Below are positions 14,013 through 21,777 of a stretch of 23,619 nucleotides of DNA, piece after piece. The stretch comes from a virus. Both the position numbers and the translations under genes were made by a program. Numbering within the stretch: the first letter of the stretch is position 1; every line of letters begins with the position of its first letter. The notes under the pieces are model-generated. The model did no database searches. It was given only the letters and a program-made list of their open reading frames with translations, and was not told the DNA's origin. Location: IMG/VR virus record IMGVR_UViG_3300017749_000134, positions 1 through 23,619 of that record, one strand, 5' to 3'.

Positions 14013-16829
14013 TCAAACTCTACCAGCGACTTCTTCAAACGAGACACCAGTTCTCGTCGCAACAAACGTCAAGGTGACGTAGTTAATTGACTTAGCAGGC
14101 TTCAGGAAGATGTCTGCTCTGAACTCGTTGTTATCAATAATATCAGGTGTGTTATTGGTCTCGTCGCAAATTACAAGGTAGTCATAAATTCCGCGCTTAG
14201 ATTGAATATCGCGCAGATAGGGTTCAACGATATTTACAAAGTTAGTTCTTGTAATCTGATCGTTGAACTCAAATAATTGAGCTTCTGCTGCTTTTTGCAG
14301 TGCCTGTTCTACTGTCAAGAATAGACGGCGAACATTGATCCTATCAAATGCTGATGCATATGATAATGCAGTTTTGTCACCAAATAGAATGATACCAGCA
14401 CCACTTTGATTAATTACAGAGTTAATTCTATTTGAATAAAGACTATCTCTTTGAGTCTTATCTGGATTAAATGCAAGTTTAATTGCATTTTTAATAACAC
14501 CTCTTTGCTGTCCTGCAGGTGAGAACCATGGGAAAGAAATTAAATTGGTGCGTGTCATCAAACCAGCAATATCTGGATTTGTTGGAATATAACGGAATAG
14601 ATTGTTGAATCTATCATATGTATACTTATATCCACTATCAAATACAGCGTAAGAGCTAGATGCTAGAGGTCCGAAAAACTCAATCAAATTATTTGTTTGA
14701 GTTACTGGATTTGTTAAGTCAACAACGGACTGCCTATGCGGTCCAATTACTGCAACACAATCCTTTCTTCCATCAGCAATAGATATAAGTTTATTTGCTT
14801 TTGCTTGACTATCTCCTTGTGAGTCACAACCAGGACCCATAATTAAGTAATCAACCGCAATATCTTCTTTATTATTAAAGAGTTGATATGCTGTAACAAT
14901 ATCACCCAGTTCAGATTTGAGATTACCTTGAGCAGTGTAATTTAAACCTTTACCCAAATCAAAGGTATGTCTTCCGATAGAACTGAATATTGATCCATTA
15001 GCAGATCTATCCCAAACCATTTGCGATTGGACCGCAGGACTAGAGAAGTTGGTTGGATCAGATCCACCATTTGCTTCATAAAGGTTGGGATTCTGAGCAT
15101 CTTGACTGAAGACAGTTGAACATGGGAAGATGTTGTGGAAGCTGTCATTCGCATTACTTGGGTTTGCACCCGCGTAGATATACTTGGAGAAGTTTGCCAG
15201 ATAATTCTTATACCACATTTTTTGTGGGGAATTTACCTGTGATACTGTATCTGTTGCTTTAGATAAGAACAGATGCTTCTCTAGAATATTTCCTCTTACT
15301 CCTGTAAGTTTGCCAGAGTCGTCTACAACGACTACGTGCATCTCATCATTCTCACCACTTCTTTCTTCAACAAAACCAGATGTTCCTGGTTTGGGAGCAA
15401 TAGTTCTCCAGTAAATTACAGAATTATCTAACTTGAGAGTTTGGGAGTTATACCAGTCATCAACACCATCTATAAGAAGTCTGGAGTTGCTAGACGTGAT
15501 TGAAAGAACAACTTTATCGTCTCTGAGTTCAGATACTGTTAAACTAGCATTATCTGTTGGTGTAGTGCCACCAATAGAAGCACCTTCAATTGTAATTACT
15601 TCATTCAATTCATATGCAAGACCAGTATTGACTGCAGTTACTGTTCCAATACCACCACTAGAATCTCTGTAGAGATTGAACGAGATGCCAGATCCTACGG
15701 TACTTACGCCAGCGACAGAAAGATAAATTCCATTCGATGCTGAAGGAATTGTTGTGGATGTTGTAATTCCACTGGTTGCTGCAATAGCGCCTTGATTTAT
15801 ATCAAAACCACCAACAGCAGAACCACCAATAGATACTGTATCACCAACAGTGTATCCAATACCAGCATTTACAATAGAAATCTTAGATGCATCAACGTTG
15901 CCGTCAGTGCTATTTCTTGTGATATTGAAAGATGCTTGAGATCCTGTTCCTCCAGTAGTTCCACCGACTCCAGAATATGTTTGGTCTTGCTGACCATTTA
16001 TTGGGGTAGATGTTGTTATACCAACGCTAGAGATTGAGTCAATTGGAGATGATACCTCTCCGTTTTGGTCAACGAACATTACTCTTTGACCATTTAGGAA
16101 TGAAGAGTATGTGCTATTTGACGAATAGGTTTGTCTATCATGCCTACCAGGTTCAGTTCCTCCACTAGAAACTCTAGAGTGGATCTTAACAGTAACGGCA
16201 CTAGTATTAATGGTTTCACCATCAATGACACCAGTTACAATTCCCTTTAAATATCCTTGGAATGCTTGCGTTGTACCAAGACCAGGAATTATTTGTCCTG
16301 AGATATCAACAGTAATACCATATCCTACGTTTACGCCAAGAGCAGAGATTGCTGTTGTTGCAAAACCAACCACTTGATCTGCAAAGTCGTCAATAATACA
16401 GACTTTTAGTCCATTAGACCAACTTCCAGGGTTCTTTGCTGCATAATACCAATCAGATGCTGCACTACTATAGTTACTATTGTAGTCATCAAAGTTTTTA
16501 ATTTTGACATCCAGTTGAGCAGATGTACCAACACCAACGTTGGCATTTGAGATCAGATCTCCATCTGTACGGACAACCTTCAACACACCACCATAGGAGA
16601 GGTATGAAGAAGCACTCATCCAGTATTCATACTGGTTGTCTTCTGTTTTCGGTAATCCGAAATTGTTGATTAGTTCTTGCTCTGTGGATACCGTAATTGG
16701 TTCGTTGACGGGTCCAATCTCAAAAGGACCTGCAATAGCTCCAATATTATCAAGAACGTTCTCAGCTCTCCCTACCGTTAAATCAACCTCTCTAGTTAAT
16801 ACACCAGGAGATAATTGAGGAGTCGCCAT
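14013..16829 (-). CDS. gp18: Contractile tail sheath protein gp18 with a large inserted beta-repeat region
   Basis: At 938 residues this is well above T4 gp18 (659). The N-terminus (MATPQLSPGVLTREVDLTVGRAENVLDNIGAIAG) and the C-terminal third (INVRRLFLTVEQALQKAAEAQLFEFND, then RGIYDYLVICDETNN) are the conserved sheath core. Residues about 205-450 form an insert rich in Gly, Ser, Thr and Ile. It holds two related repeats (about 285-341 and 373-431) with the pattern V-N-x-G-x-x-Y-x-x-x-x-x-x-x-I-x-G-x-x-x-GG. In T4 the variable middle domains face outward, so the insert probably decorates the tail surface. The SD is AAGGAGA, and a late octamer lies 39 bp upstream. Confidence 0.95.
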   Translation of the reverse strand: MATPQLSPGVLTREVDLTVGRAENVLDNIGAIAGPFEIGPVNEPITVSTEQELINNFGLPKTEDNQYEYWMSASSYLSYGGVLKVVRTDGDLISNANVGVGTSAQLDVKIKNFDDYNSNYSSAASDWYYAAKNPGSWSNGLKVCIIDDFADQVVGFATTAISALGVNVGYGITVDISGQIIPGLGTTQAFQGYLKGIVTGVIDGETINTSAVTVKIHSRVSSGGTEPGRHDRQTYSSNSTYSSFLNGQRVMFVDQNGEVSSPIDSISSVGITTSTPINGQQDQTYSGVGGTTGGTGSQASFNITRNSTDGNVDASKISIVNAGIGYTVGDTVSIGGSAVGGFDINQGAIAATSGITTSTTIPSASNGIYLSVAGVSTVGSGISFNLYRDSSGGIGTVTAVNTGLAYELNEVITIEGASIGGTTPTDNASLTVSELRDDKVVLSITSSNSRLLIDGVDDWYNSQTLKLDNSVIYWRTIAPKPGTSGFVEERSGENDEMHVVVVDDSGKLTGVRGNILEKHLFLSKATDTVSQVNSPQKMWYKNYLANFSKYIYAGANPSNANDSFHNIFPCSTVFSQDAQNPNLYEANGGSDPTNFSSPAVQSQMVWDRSANGSIFSSIGRHTFDLGKGLNYTAQGNLKSELGDIVTAYQLFNNKEDIAVDYLIMGPGCDSQGDSQAKANKLISIADGRKDCVAVIGPHRQSVVDLTNPVTQTNNLIEFFGPLASSSYAVFDSGYKYTYDRFNNLFRYIPTNPDIAGLMTRTNLISFPWFSPAGQQRGVIKNAIKLAFNPDKTQRDSLYSNRINSVINQSGAGIILFGDKTALSYASAFDRINVRRLFLTVEQALQKAAEAQLFEFNDQITRTNFVNIVEPYLRDIQSKRGIYDYLVICDETNNTPDIIDNNEFRADIFLKPAKSINYVTLTFVATRTGVSFEEVAGRV
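15537..15977 (-). repeat. Two-copy beta-repeat inside the gp18 insert
   Basis: Residues 285-341 and 373-431 of gp18 contain matching segments: SIVNAGIGYTVGDTVSIGG followed by SAVGG, and TAVNTGLAYELNEVITIEG followed by ASIGG. Each is preceded by a strand ending in SFNI or SFNL. This is a degenerate protein repeat, not a DNA repeat. A related D-x-GGYYDG-x-P-x-I-x-I-x-G unit occurs in gp14. Confidence 0.7.
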
Positions 16830-16867
16830 GGATTCTGTCTCCTTGTAAGTCTCAGTTTATCTGAAAA

Positions 16868-16875
16868 TATTTATT
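16868..16875 (-). promoter_or_regulatory. Late promoter octamer AATAAATA before gp18
   Basis: AATAAATA on the minus strand, 39 bp upstream of the gp18 ATG in the 82-base gap after the small zinc protein. No terminator is seen in that gap. Confidence 0.5.
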
Positions 16876-16911
16876 AAAAAGGGCATTTACGCGGGGAATA
16901 CTGACGTGATA

Positions 16912-17124
16912 CTACCAATCTGGATAGTTCCAAGTGTTTGATTTCTTATTTACTCTCTTTTTAGTGCATACTTTACACTCATACGAAAAAGATGATGGTG
17001 TAATACCTCTATCCTTTCTAGTTCTATAGTAACCCTCTATTAAATTTTTTCTCTCACCACAAATTCGACACTTCCTATCATGAAGTAATAAATGACCAAA
17101 CTTTAACTGACCGTCTAAGTCCAT
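16912..17124 (-). CDS. Small zinc-binding protein (four-cysteine)
   Basis: The 70-residue product has two CxxC knuckles, C19-x-x-C22 and C50-x-x-C53, separated by 27 residues. The linker is charged (EGYYRTRKDRGITPSSFSYE) and the tail after the second knuckle is Lys/Arg-rich. This is a zinc-ribbon or treble-clef pattern, as at the start of phage HNH/endonuclease VII-type proteins, but the nuclease residues that would follow are absent. It starts 12 bp after gp17 in the same orientation. It may be a DNA- or protein-binding accessory of packaging, or a remnant of a homing nuclease. No function is established. Confidence 0.68.
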   Translation of the reverse strand: MDLDGQLKFGHLLLHDRKCRICGERKNLIEGYYRTRKDRGITPSSFSYECKVCTKKRVNKKSNTWNYPDW

Positions 17125-17136
17125 TTGAATTGTAGA

Positions 17137-18786
17137 TTAATTGTAATCCCACATATACGACATATCACCATAAGCATCAGTATGCCATCTATCCCCTGCA
17201 GAGTCTACAAAAGATGATTCTTCATTAACTCCATCAACAATAAAACCAAATGGTGACATATCCTGCTCTAATTGATTCTTCTGTTCTTCGTAAAGTCTTT
17301 TACGAACATCTTGATCCGTCAGCTCTTTAAAGTAATCTTGTTGAACTAACCAGGCATAGATAACGAGACACATTGCTAAGTCATCATTACATCCATCCTC
17401 TGCTTCAAATGAGTTATGCTTTTGAATAAATGTAGTAAGTTCAGCAATCACATCATAATCTTTGAAGATTAATTTATCCTCTTCAATTAGGGTCTTTAGA
17501 TTTAGACATCCAACCTTTTTGACTGTTTTGGACATCTTGACACCAAGTTGTGTCTTTTTGCCAGAGAATCCTTGCCCAACAATTTGTCCTGCTCTACCTC
17601 TCATAGAACACATTAAAACATTCTCATATTCTAAATCAAAATTTAAGATTGCAGCAACTTGATCACCTACATCATTTACTTCACATAATACATACGCTTT
17701 ATTATAATTATCTGCTACTTCTTTAATGATGCTTGGAAATAGCATCGGTTTGATTTCATTATTCTTATATTTGCATACTAATTGATGTGGAAATGATGTA
17801 ATGTCAATGACAGTAAATGCAGAATAGTCTCCACCAACTCCTCTGGCAACGTCAACTGTAATTACATAATTGTTCTCAGTTTTTACATCAGTAAATACAT
17901 CTAATCCTTGGTGTGTTATTGATGGTTGTTCATATACCATCGTTCTAAGTTTACTTGGTGCAATTAGAGTATCGACAGATCCAAGAAATTCGCATTCAAA
18001 CTCAACTTTAAACTGTTGTTCTGATGTGTTTGCAATTGTTTGCCTTTTCCACTCGGCATCTCTTCCTGGTACATCACTCCAATGAACTTCTGTTGGAATA
18101 TATTCGTTCTTACTACGTTCTGCGTCGTGCCAAATTTTATAAAAGTGATTCATACCGTGAGGTGTACTCACGATAATAACTTTAGTATTTTGACCTGAAG
18201 AAATTGTAGGATATACTGAACTAAAGAATTGGTCTGCTATATGATTTGCAACGAATGCAAACTCATCAAGGAAGATAATATTGTATGATCCACCACGAAC
18301 TGCAGATGCAGATGTAGATGCTGCAATAATCTTCGACCCATTCTCCAATTCAAGAGATGCTTTGTTCCATGTCAATACTCCTTGCTGTAACCACTTAGGA
18401 AGGTTCTCGTATGCAGTTTGTAGACGATCAAGCAAATCCTTAGCAGTTGCTGCTTTGTTAGCAAGAATTGCAATATTTACATTATCATTAAAAAGTGCAT
18501 AATGAAGAAGATAAGATACAACAATAGTTGACTTACCAGATTGTCTGGGAAGTTTACATACATTGAATCGATTATGATGGAATCGATCCAACATAACCTT
18601 TTGAAACTCATAGGGCTCAAAATTTTTCAGACCATAATCTAGGGTAACGATCTGTATATAATTTTCTGCAAAATATACTGGATCATCGATACATCGTGCA
18701 AATTCGAGAACTTGATCTTGCGAAAATTCTTGAGTTGTATTTGCTTTTTTTAGTAGTGGATTGCCAAGATAATGATCAACAGACAT
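17137..18786 (-). CDS. gp17: Terminase large subunit gp17
   Basis: The 549-residue packaging motor has an N-terminal ATPase and a C-terminal nuclease. Walker A is PRQSGKST at 80-87, Walker B with the catalytic Glu is IIFLDEF at 170-176, and the coupling motif STPHG is at 207-211. The RNase H-like nuclease begins at YVITVDVARGVGGDYSAF (Asp312), with later acidic positions in LCEVNDVGDQ and GCNDDLAMCL. It cuts concatemers and drives DNA through the gp20 portal. Unlike the compact T4 order, gp16 is not adjacent: about 3 kb of modular protein genes separates them. Confidence 0.96.
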   Translation of the reverse strand: MSVDHYLGNPLLKKANTTQEFSQDQVLEFARCIDDPVYFAENYIQIVTLDYGLKNFEPYEFQKVMLDRFHHNRFNVCKLPRQSGKSTIVVSYLLHYALFNDNVNIAILANKAATAKDLLDRLQTAYENLPKWLQQGVLTWNKASLELENGSKIIAASTSASAVRGGSYNIIFLDEFAFVANHIADQFFSSVYPTISSGQNTKVIIVSTPHGMNHFYKIWHDAERSKNEYIPTEVHWSDVPGRDAEWKRQTIANTSEQQFKVEFECEFLGSVDTLIAPSKLRTMVYEQPSITHQGLDVFTDVKTENNYVITVDVARGVGGDYSAFTVIDITSFPHQLVCKYKNNEIKPMLFPSIIKEVADNYNKAYVLCEVNDVGDQVAAILNFDLEYENVLMCSMRGRAGQIVGQGFSGKKTQLGVKMSKTVKKVGCLNLKTLIEEDKLIFKDYDVIAELTTFIQKHNSFEAEDGCNDDLAMCLVIYAWLVQQDYFKELTDQDVRKRLYEEQKNQLEQDMSPFGFIVDGVNEESSFVDSAGDRWHTDAYGDMSYMWDYN

Positions 18787-18805
18787 AATTTAGTCAATTA
18801 AATTT

Positions 18806-19063
18806 TCAAATTCCAGTTTCTGATGCACCAACTTGTGTACCAGTAATAGTTGCTGCACCTCTCAAACCTTGACCAGCAATTAAATGGATTAGAACTCCAC
18901 TTGATGCAGGAACACTTATTGATCCAAGATCGGCATCGTCAGCAGCATTGCGAAGAGTGACATTAGACGCACTGGTAGCAGTGTTTGATACCCATACCGC
19001 AGTCGCTGACGTAAATTTGGTTGTACCCGTTGCCAGAGCAGTGGCATCTCCTAAAATCTTCAT
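18806..19063 (-). CDS. Small beta-rich protein, probably virion-associated
   Basis: The 85-residue product is composed of short Ala/Thr/Ser-rich strands (TTKFTSATAVWVSNTATSASNVTLRNA) followed by LGSISVPASSGVLIHLIAGQGLRGAATITGTQVG. No cysteines, no membrane span. The composition resembles small decoration or fibre proteins of marine phages, but I do not recognise a named family. It lies 19 bp before gp17 and has its own late octamer, which supports a structural role. Confidence 0.62.
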   Translation of the reverse strand: MKILGDATALATGTTKFTSATAVWVSNTATSASNVTLRNAADDADLGSISVPASSGVLIHLIAGQGLRGAATITGTQVGASETGI

Positions 19064-19082
19064 TTTTTTATACTTTTATTTG

Positions 19083-19090
19083 TATTTATG
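19083..19090 (-). promoter_or_regulatory. Late promoter octamer CATAAATA before the 85-residue protein and gp17
   Basis: CATAAATA on the minus strand, 20 bp upstream of the ATG at 19063. It would serve the small beta-rich protein and gp17. Confidence 0.58.
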
Positions 19091-19097
19091 GTTGATA

Positions 19098-19412
19098 TTA
19101 TTTTTTCCTTTTTTTCTCTGTAGCAACATTAATTGCTTTACCTTTACGGTTTGGATTGCTATCCTGTTGATTCTTTCTTCTGAATGCACTATCCTCTTCT
19201 TTATCAGAGAGGTTGCGCTTCATTTTTGAAGAACCACATTTTGGTTTGGTTGTTTGACCTGGTTGTTTTGCACAGGGTTTTCCTGAAAATTTACCACCCA
19301 ATTGAACCCAACCAGGCTTGCCATCACTAGAACGACTCTTGCCAAACCAGTCGCGCAAAGAACTATCACCACTTTTGTTAGACTCATTAATAAATTCCTC
19401 AAATGTTTTCAT
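19098..19412 (-). CDS. Small basic protein with T4-type capsid-targeting peptide (candidate internal head protein)
   Basis: The product is 104 residues from the ATG at 19412. Its first ten residues MKTFEEFINE match the T4 internal-protein targeting peptide (MKTYQEFIAE in IPIII) and end in I-N-E, a gp21 cleavage site. The mature part would be small and very basic, rich in Lys/Arg. It contains the module KPGWVQLGGKFSGKPCAKQPGQTTKPKC, common in cyanophage proteins (I associate it with DUF5872 and related families), and ends in a Lys/Arg tail. A TTG at 19427 is a less likely start. The ATG overlaps the stop of the frameshifted frame upstream (TAATG), so translation may depend on ribosomes leaving that frame. 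Packaging and injection are inference from T4. Confidence 0.75.
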   Translation of the reverse strand: MKTFEEFINESNKSGDSSLRDWFGKSRSSDGKPGWVQLGGKFSGKPCAKQPGQTTKPKCGSSKMKRNLSDKEEDSAFRRKNQQDSNPNRKGKAINVATEKKRKK

Positions 19413-19690
19413 TAGTTGCAATTCCAACGACGTAATGCTTTGTTGATCTTAGAGTCTGGATCTCTTGCAGTTTTTGCAGAGGTTAGTCTCTTCTTCATAC
19501 CTTTCATCCTGGAGCAGAATGAAGATCTGCGCTTAGCATCTTTAGATCCCTTCTTAATTTTAGAAGGTTTAGTAGTAACTGCGGTCTTAAGTTTAGAACC
19601 TGGATTCTCTCTCTTATAAGCATTTACTGTGCTTTGACTTAAACCATCAGTCTTATCTTTGCGATTGGCTTTTTGCCAATCTTCATCTAC
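19412..19690 (-). CDS. Frameshift-encoded C-terminal extension (DUF6321-like basic domain)
   Basis: An open frame of 92 codons (VDEDWQKANRKDKTDG to ALRRWNCN) with strong family character: the segment from YKRENPGSKLKTAVTTKPSK to SFCSRMKGMKKRLTSAK is a conserved cyanophage domain I associate with DUF6321. It has no ATG, GTG or TTG between the preceding in-frame TGA and the conserved region, so it cannot start alone in the usual way. It is in the -1 frame relative to the upstream 689-codon gene and begins directly at that gene's GGGAAAG heptamer. The simplest reading is a 781-residue fusion made by programmed -1 frameshifting. A sequencing error is the main alternative. Confidence 0.78.
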   Translation of the reverse strand, partial: VDEDWQKANRKDKTDGLSQSTVNAYKRENPGSKLKTAVTTKPSKIKKGSKDAKRRSSFCSRMKGMKKRLTSAKTARDPDSKINKALRRWNCN

Positions 19691-19712
19691 TTTCCCAGGC
19701 GGTCTTCCTCCT
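19663..19712 (-). promoter_or_regulatory. Programmed -1 ribosomal frameshift cassette
   Basis: Three elements are in canonical order on the minus strand. AGGAGG (19707-19712) lies exactly 10 bases before the heptamer G-GGA-AAG (19690-19696), which is in register with the 689-codon frame. The zero-frame stop TAG follows immediately. After an 8-base spacer a perfect 7-bp hairpin GATTGGC/GCCAATC (19675-19681 with 19663-19669, AAAAA loop) follows. GGGAAAG is the heptamer used by phage lambda G-GT, and the upstream Shine-Dalgarno at 10 bases copies dnaX. Confidence 0.8.
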
Positions 19713-21756
19713 CAGATGCCATTTTATATCCAACTTTTGCTGCTTTTCCTGCAGTTTTTACCCCCTCACCAGCACCTTTAGCAACAGCACCTGCAACTTT
19801 GCCTGCTTTTTTGATAACTTTACCAGTCTCTTTTGCATTCTTCATTGCAGCATTATGACGCTCCATACCCTTCATAACTTGTCTGGCAATGGCGTCCAGT
19901 ACAGGTCTCCTTTTAGGTTGTTGTTTTTTAGCAGTATCTACTGCTGCCTTTGTTTTTTCTGCAGATGGTTTTTTCTTTGATACTTCTTTAGCATCAATTT
20001 CTGCTTTTACTTGTGCATAGGATTTAGCACCTTTTTTAGCACGTCTTGCCGATCTCTCTTCAGTAAGGTATGCATCAGCAGAGAGACCTTCTACAAAACT
20101 TACAAATTGATCAAGACCCAGTTCCTCGATGAGTATATCTACACCATCACTATTGATATCTTCATTGAAGAAATATTCTGCGGCGATGTCTGCCAGCACT
20201 TCTTCCTTTTTAGTTTTGCTTCCCCAGTTCTTAGCACCCTTTTTACGACATTTAACTAAAGCACCAGATGCATATGCAGAAGGCCACACAGAATAACGAG
20301 ACTTGACCTTATGGTAACAAGCGTCCTTTTCTCCTGCCCCCTCTTCTACTTCTTCAAGACCAGGACAACACTTTTTACCATGAACCCCACAGTCTGTTCC
20401 TTTTGCAGTTTGAGCACACTCGGTTTCTTCAAATCTTGCTTTGGCTTTTACTTTTTTACCATCGGGTCCAGGTACATACTCGCCAGTGTCAGAACTCTTC
20501 ATATCACTGCTGTTTACAGTGCCATCAACATTTGAATCAACTCTCTTGACTGCCTTACTAGTAAGTTTCTTTAGATTCCCACCACCAATAGTGGTCTCAT
20601 CTTTTGATTCCTTCTGTACTTTTAAAATTGGTGAATTGTGAGGAGAATACTCACTAGGTAAAGAAGTTCTTTGGAATTGAGTTACTCTACCGCCAGGATA
20701 TACTTTTTCAATCTCTGTCTGAATTTCTGACTTCTTAGGCATTGTTGCCTGAGGAAAGAACATTTTGATCATCAGAGATCTACCTCTCCATATAACAACA
20801 ACTGCCAACAAGTTACCATACTCTGCTGGAAGTCTCATTGCTTCGTCAACCTGTACTTCTTCCTTTGTTGCTCTAGCAGATTTGAAGTTACGAGCCATCT
20901 GCGTTGATGCTTTTTTCTGTGCCTTTGCTCTCTTAGAACCTGGTTCGGTCCTTTCAAGATCATCAGACTTTTGCATTGCACGACGACCAGGAGACATACG
21001 TGCTTTTTCATCAGGACTCAATACTCTTTTATTAGTAGGAGATGGGGACTGATACATTCCCTTGTAATCTTCTGTAGTCTTCTCTGCTGTTTTCTTAGCA
21101 GATTTTTTCACATACTTTTCTTTAGTAAAAGATTCTGGTTTACCACCATAAGAGGCTCTAACTGGTGCGGATCCCTTCACATAAGTTTCTGAGTTCTTAT
21201 CATCTTCTTTGACACAGTTTGGATATCTCTTACCAAACATAGTCTTCATACCCTTTTTCTTATATCCCTTCCAGCACTTCTCAACAATATCTTCTGGTTT
21301 AATTAAGTCAACAACTTCCATAAACTTATTGCCAAAGGCATCTTCAATAGCAAGAGATTCTCCCATGCCACCACCACCATCTCCACTATCTCCGCCTTCT
21401 CCACCTTCTACTGGTTTGTCAATACCAACTTCTTCTGGTTCACGACCACCTCCAGAGAAACGTGCAGTTGTCTTTAAACCATCGGGTATTTTTTTACACT
21501 TCTTATCTGTGTAGCAATAATACATGCCTTTGCCACACTTCTCTTCACCAAGAATGATATCAACTAACTTTAATCCAGGTATAATTTCTTCTTGCTGACC
21601 TTGCCTCAATCTAGGAACATTCACTTTAGCAGCAGGAGTCATTTTGTTTTTAGCAACTTTTGCCTCATTCTCATTAGGAGATTTAGTCATGGCGCTAATC
21701 TTTCTCTGCTTGGTTGCAGCTTTATGAGCCTTAGGATTTATATCGAAACTAGCCAT
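19687..21756 (-). CDS. Mosaic Cys-module structural/internal protein, zero-frame product
   Basis: The 689-residue basic protein is built of short modules joined by Lys/Ala- and Gly-rich linkers. They include LKLVDIILGEEKCGKGMYYC (62-81), VEKCWKGYKKKGMKTMFGKRYPNCVK (158-183), a beta-like module LPAEYGNLLAVVVIWRGRSLMIKMFF (309-334), and DACYHKVKSRYSVWPSAYASGALVKCRKKG (478-507), which recurs in cyanophages and algal giant viruses. Two Ca-binding-type loops are visible: dockerin-like DSNVDGTVNSSD (407-418) and EF-hand-like DINSDGVDILIE (533-544). SP-rich basic stretches (226-265) and an Ala/Lys tail (640-675) suggest DNA contact. The gene ends at a frameshift cassette that can add 92 residues. 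It lies between gp16 and gp17 with its own late octamer. A virion or internal head protein is inferred; the function is unknown. Confidence 0.8.
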   Translation of the reverse strand: MASFDINPKAHKAATKQRKISAMTKSPNENEAKVAKNKMTPAAKVNVPRLRQGQQEEIIPGLKLVDIILGEEKCGKGMYYCYTDKKCKKIPDGLKTTARFSGGGREPEEVGIDKPVEGGEGGDSGDGGGGMGESLAIEDAFGNKFMEVVDLIKPEDIVEKCWKGYKKKGMKTMFGKRYPNCVKEDDKNSETYVKGSAPVRASYGGKPESFTKEKYVKKSAKKTAEKTTEDYKGMYQSPSPTNKRVLSPDEKARMSPGRRAMQKSDDLERTEPGSKRAKAQKKASTQMARNFKSARATKEEVQVDEAMRLPAEYGNLLAVVVIWRGRSLMIKMFFPQATMPKKSEIQTEIEKVYPGGRVTQFQRTSLPSEYSPHNSPILKVQKESKDETTIGGGNLKKLTSKAVKRVDSNVDGTVNSSDMKSSDTGEYVPGPDGKKVKAKARFEETECAQTAKGTDCGVHGKKCCPGLEEVEEGAGEKDACYHKVKSRYSVWPSAYASGALVKCRKKGAKNWGSKTKKEEVLADIAAEYFFNEDINSDGVDILIEELGLDQFVSFVEGLSADAYLTEERSARRAKKGAKSYAQVKAEIDAKEVSKKKPSAEKTKAAVDTAKKQQPKRRPVLDAIARQVMKGMERHNAAMKNAKETGKVIKKAGKVAGAVAKGAGEGVKTAGKAAKVGYKMASEEEDRLGK

Positions 21757-21777
21757 TTCCTAGAAAATACTTTTTTT

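Noticed and set aside
18787-18794. ACTAAATT as a late box for gp17
   Set aside because: It lies directly against the gp17 ATG, leaving no room for a leader, and differs from the octamer in the last base.
19643-19687. A short frame from the ATG inside the frameshift hairpin region (MKIGKKPIAK...), as own start for the downstream domain
   Set aside because: It is out of frame with the conserved domain and stops after 15 codons, so it cannot supply the missing start.
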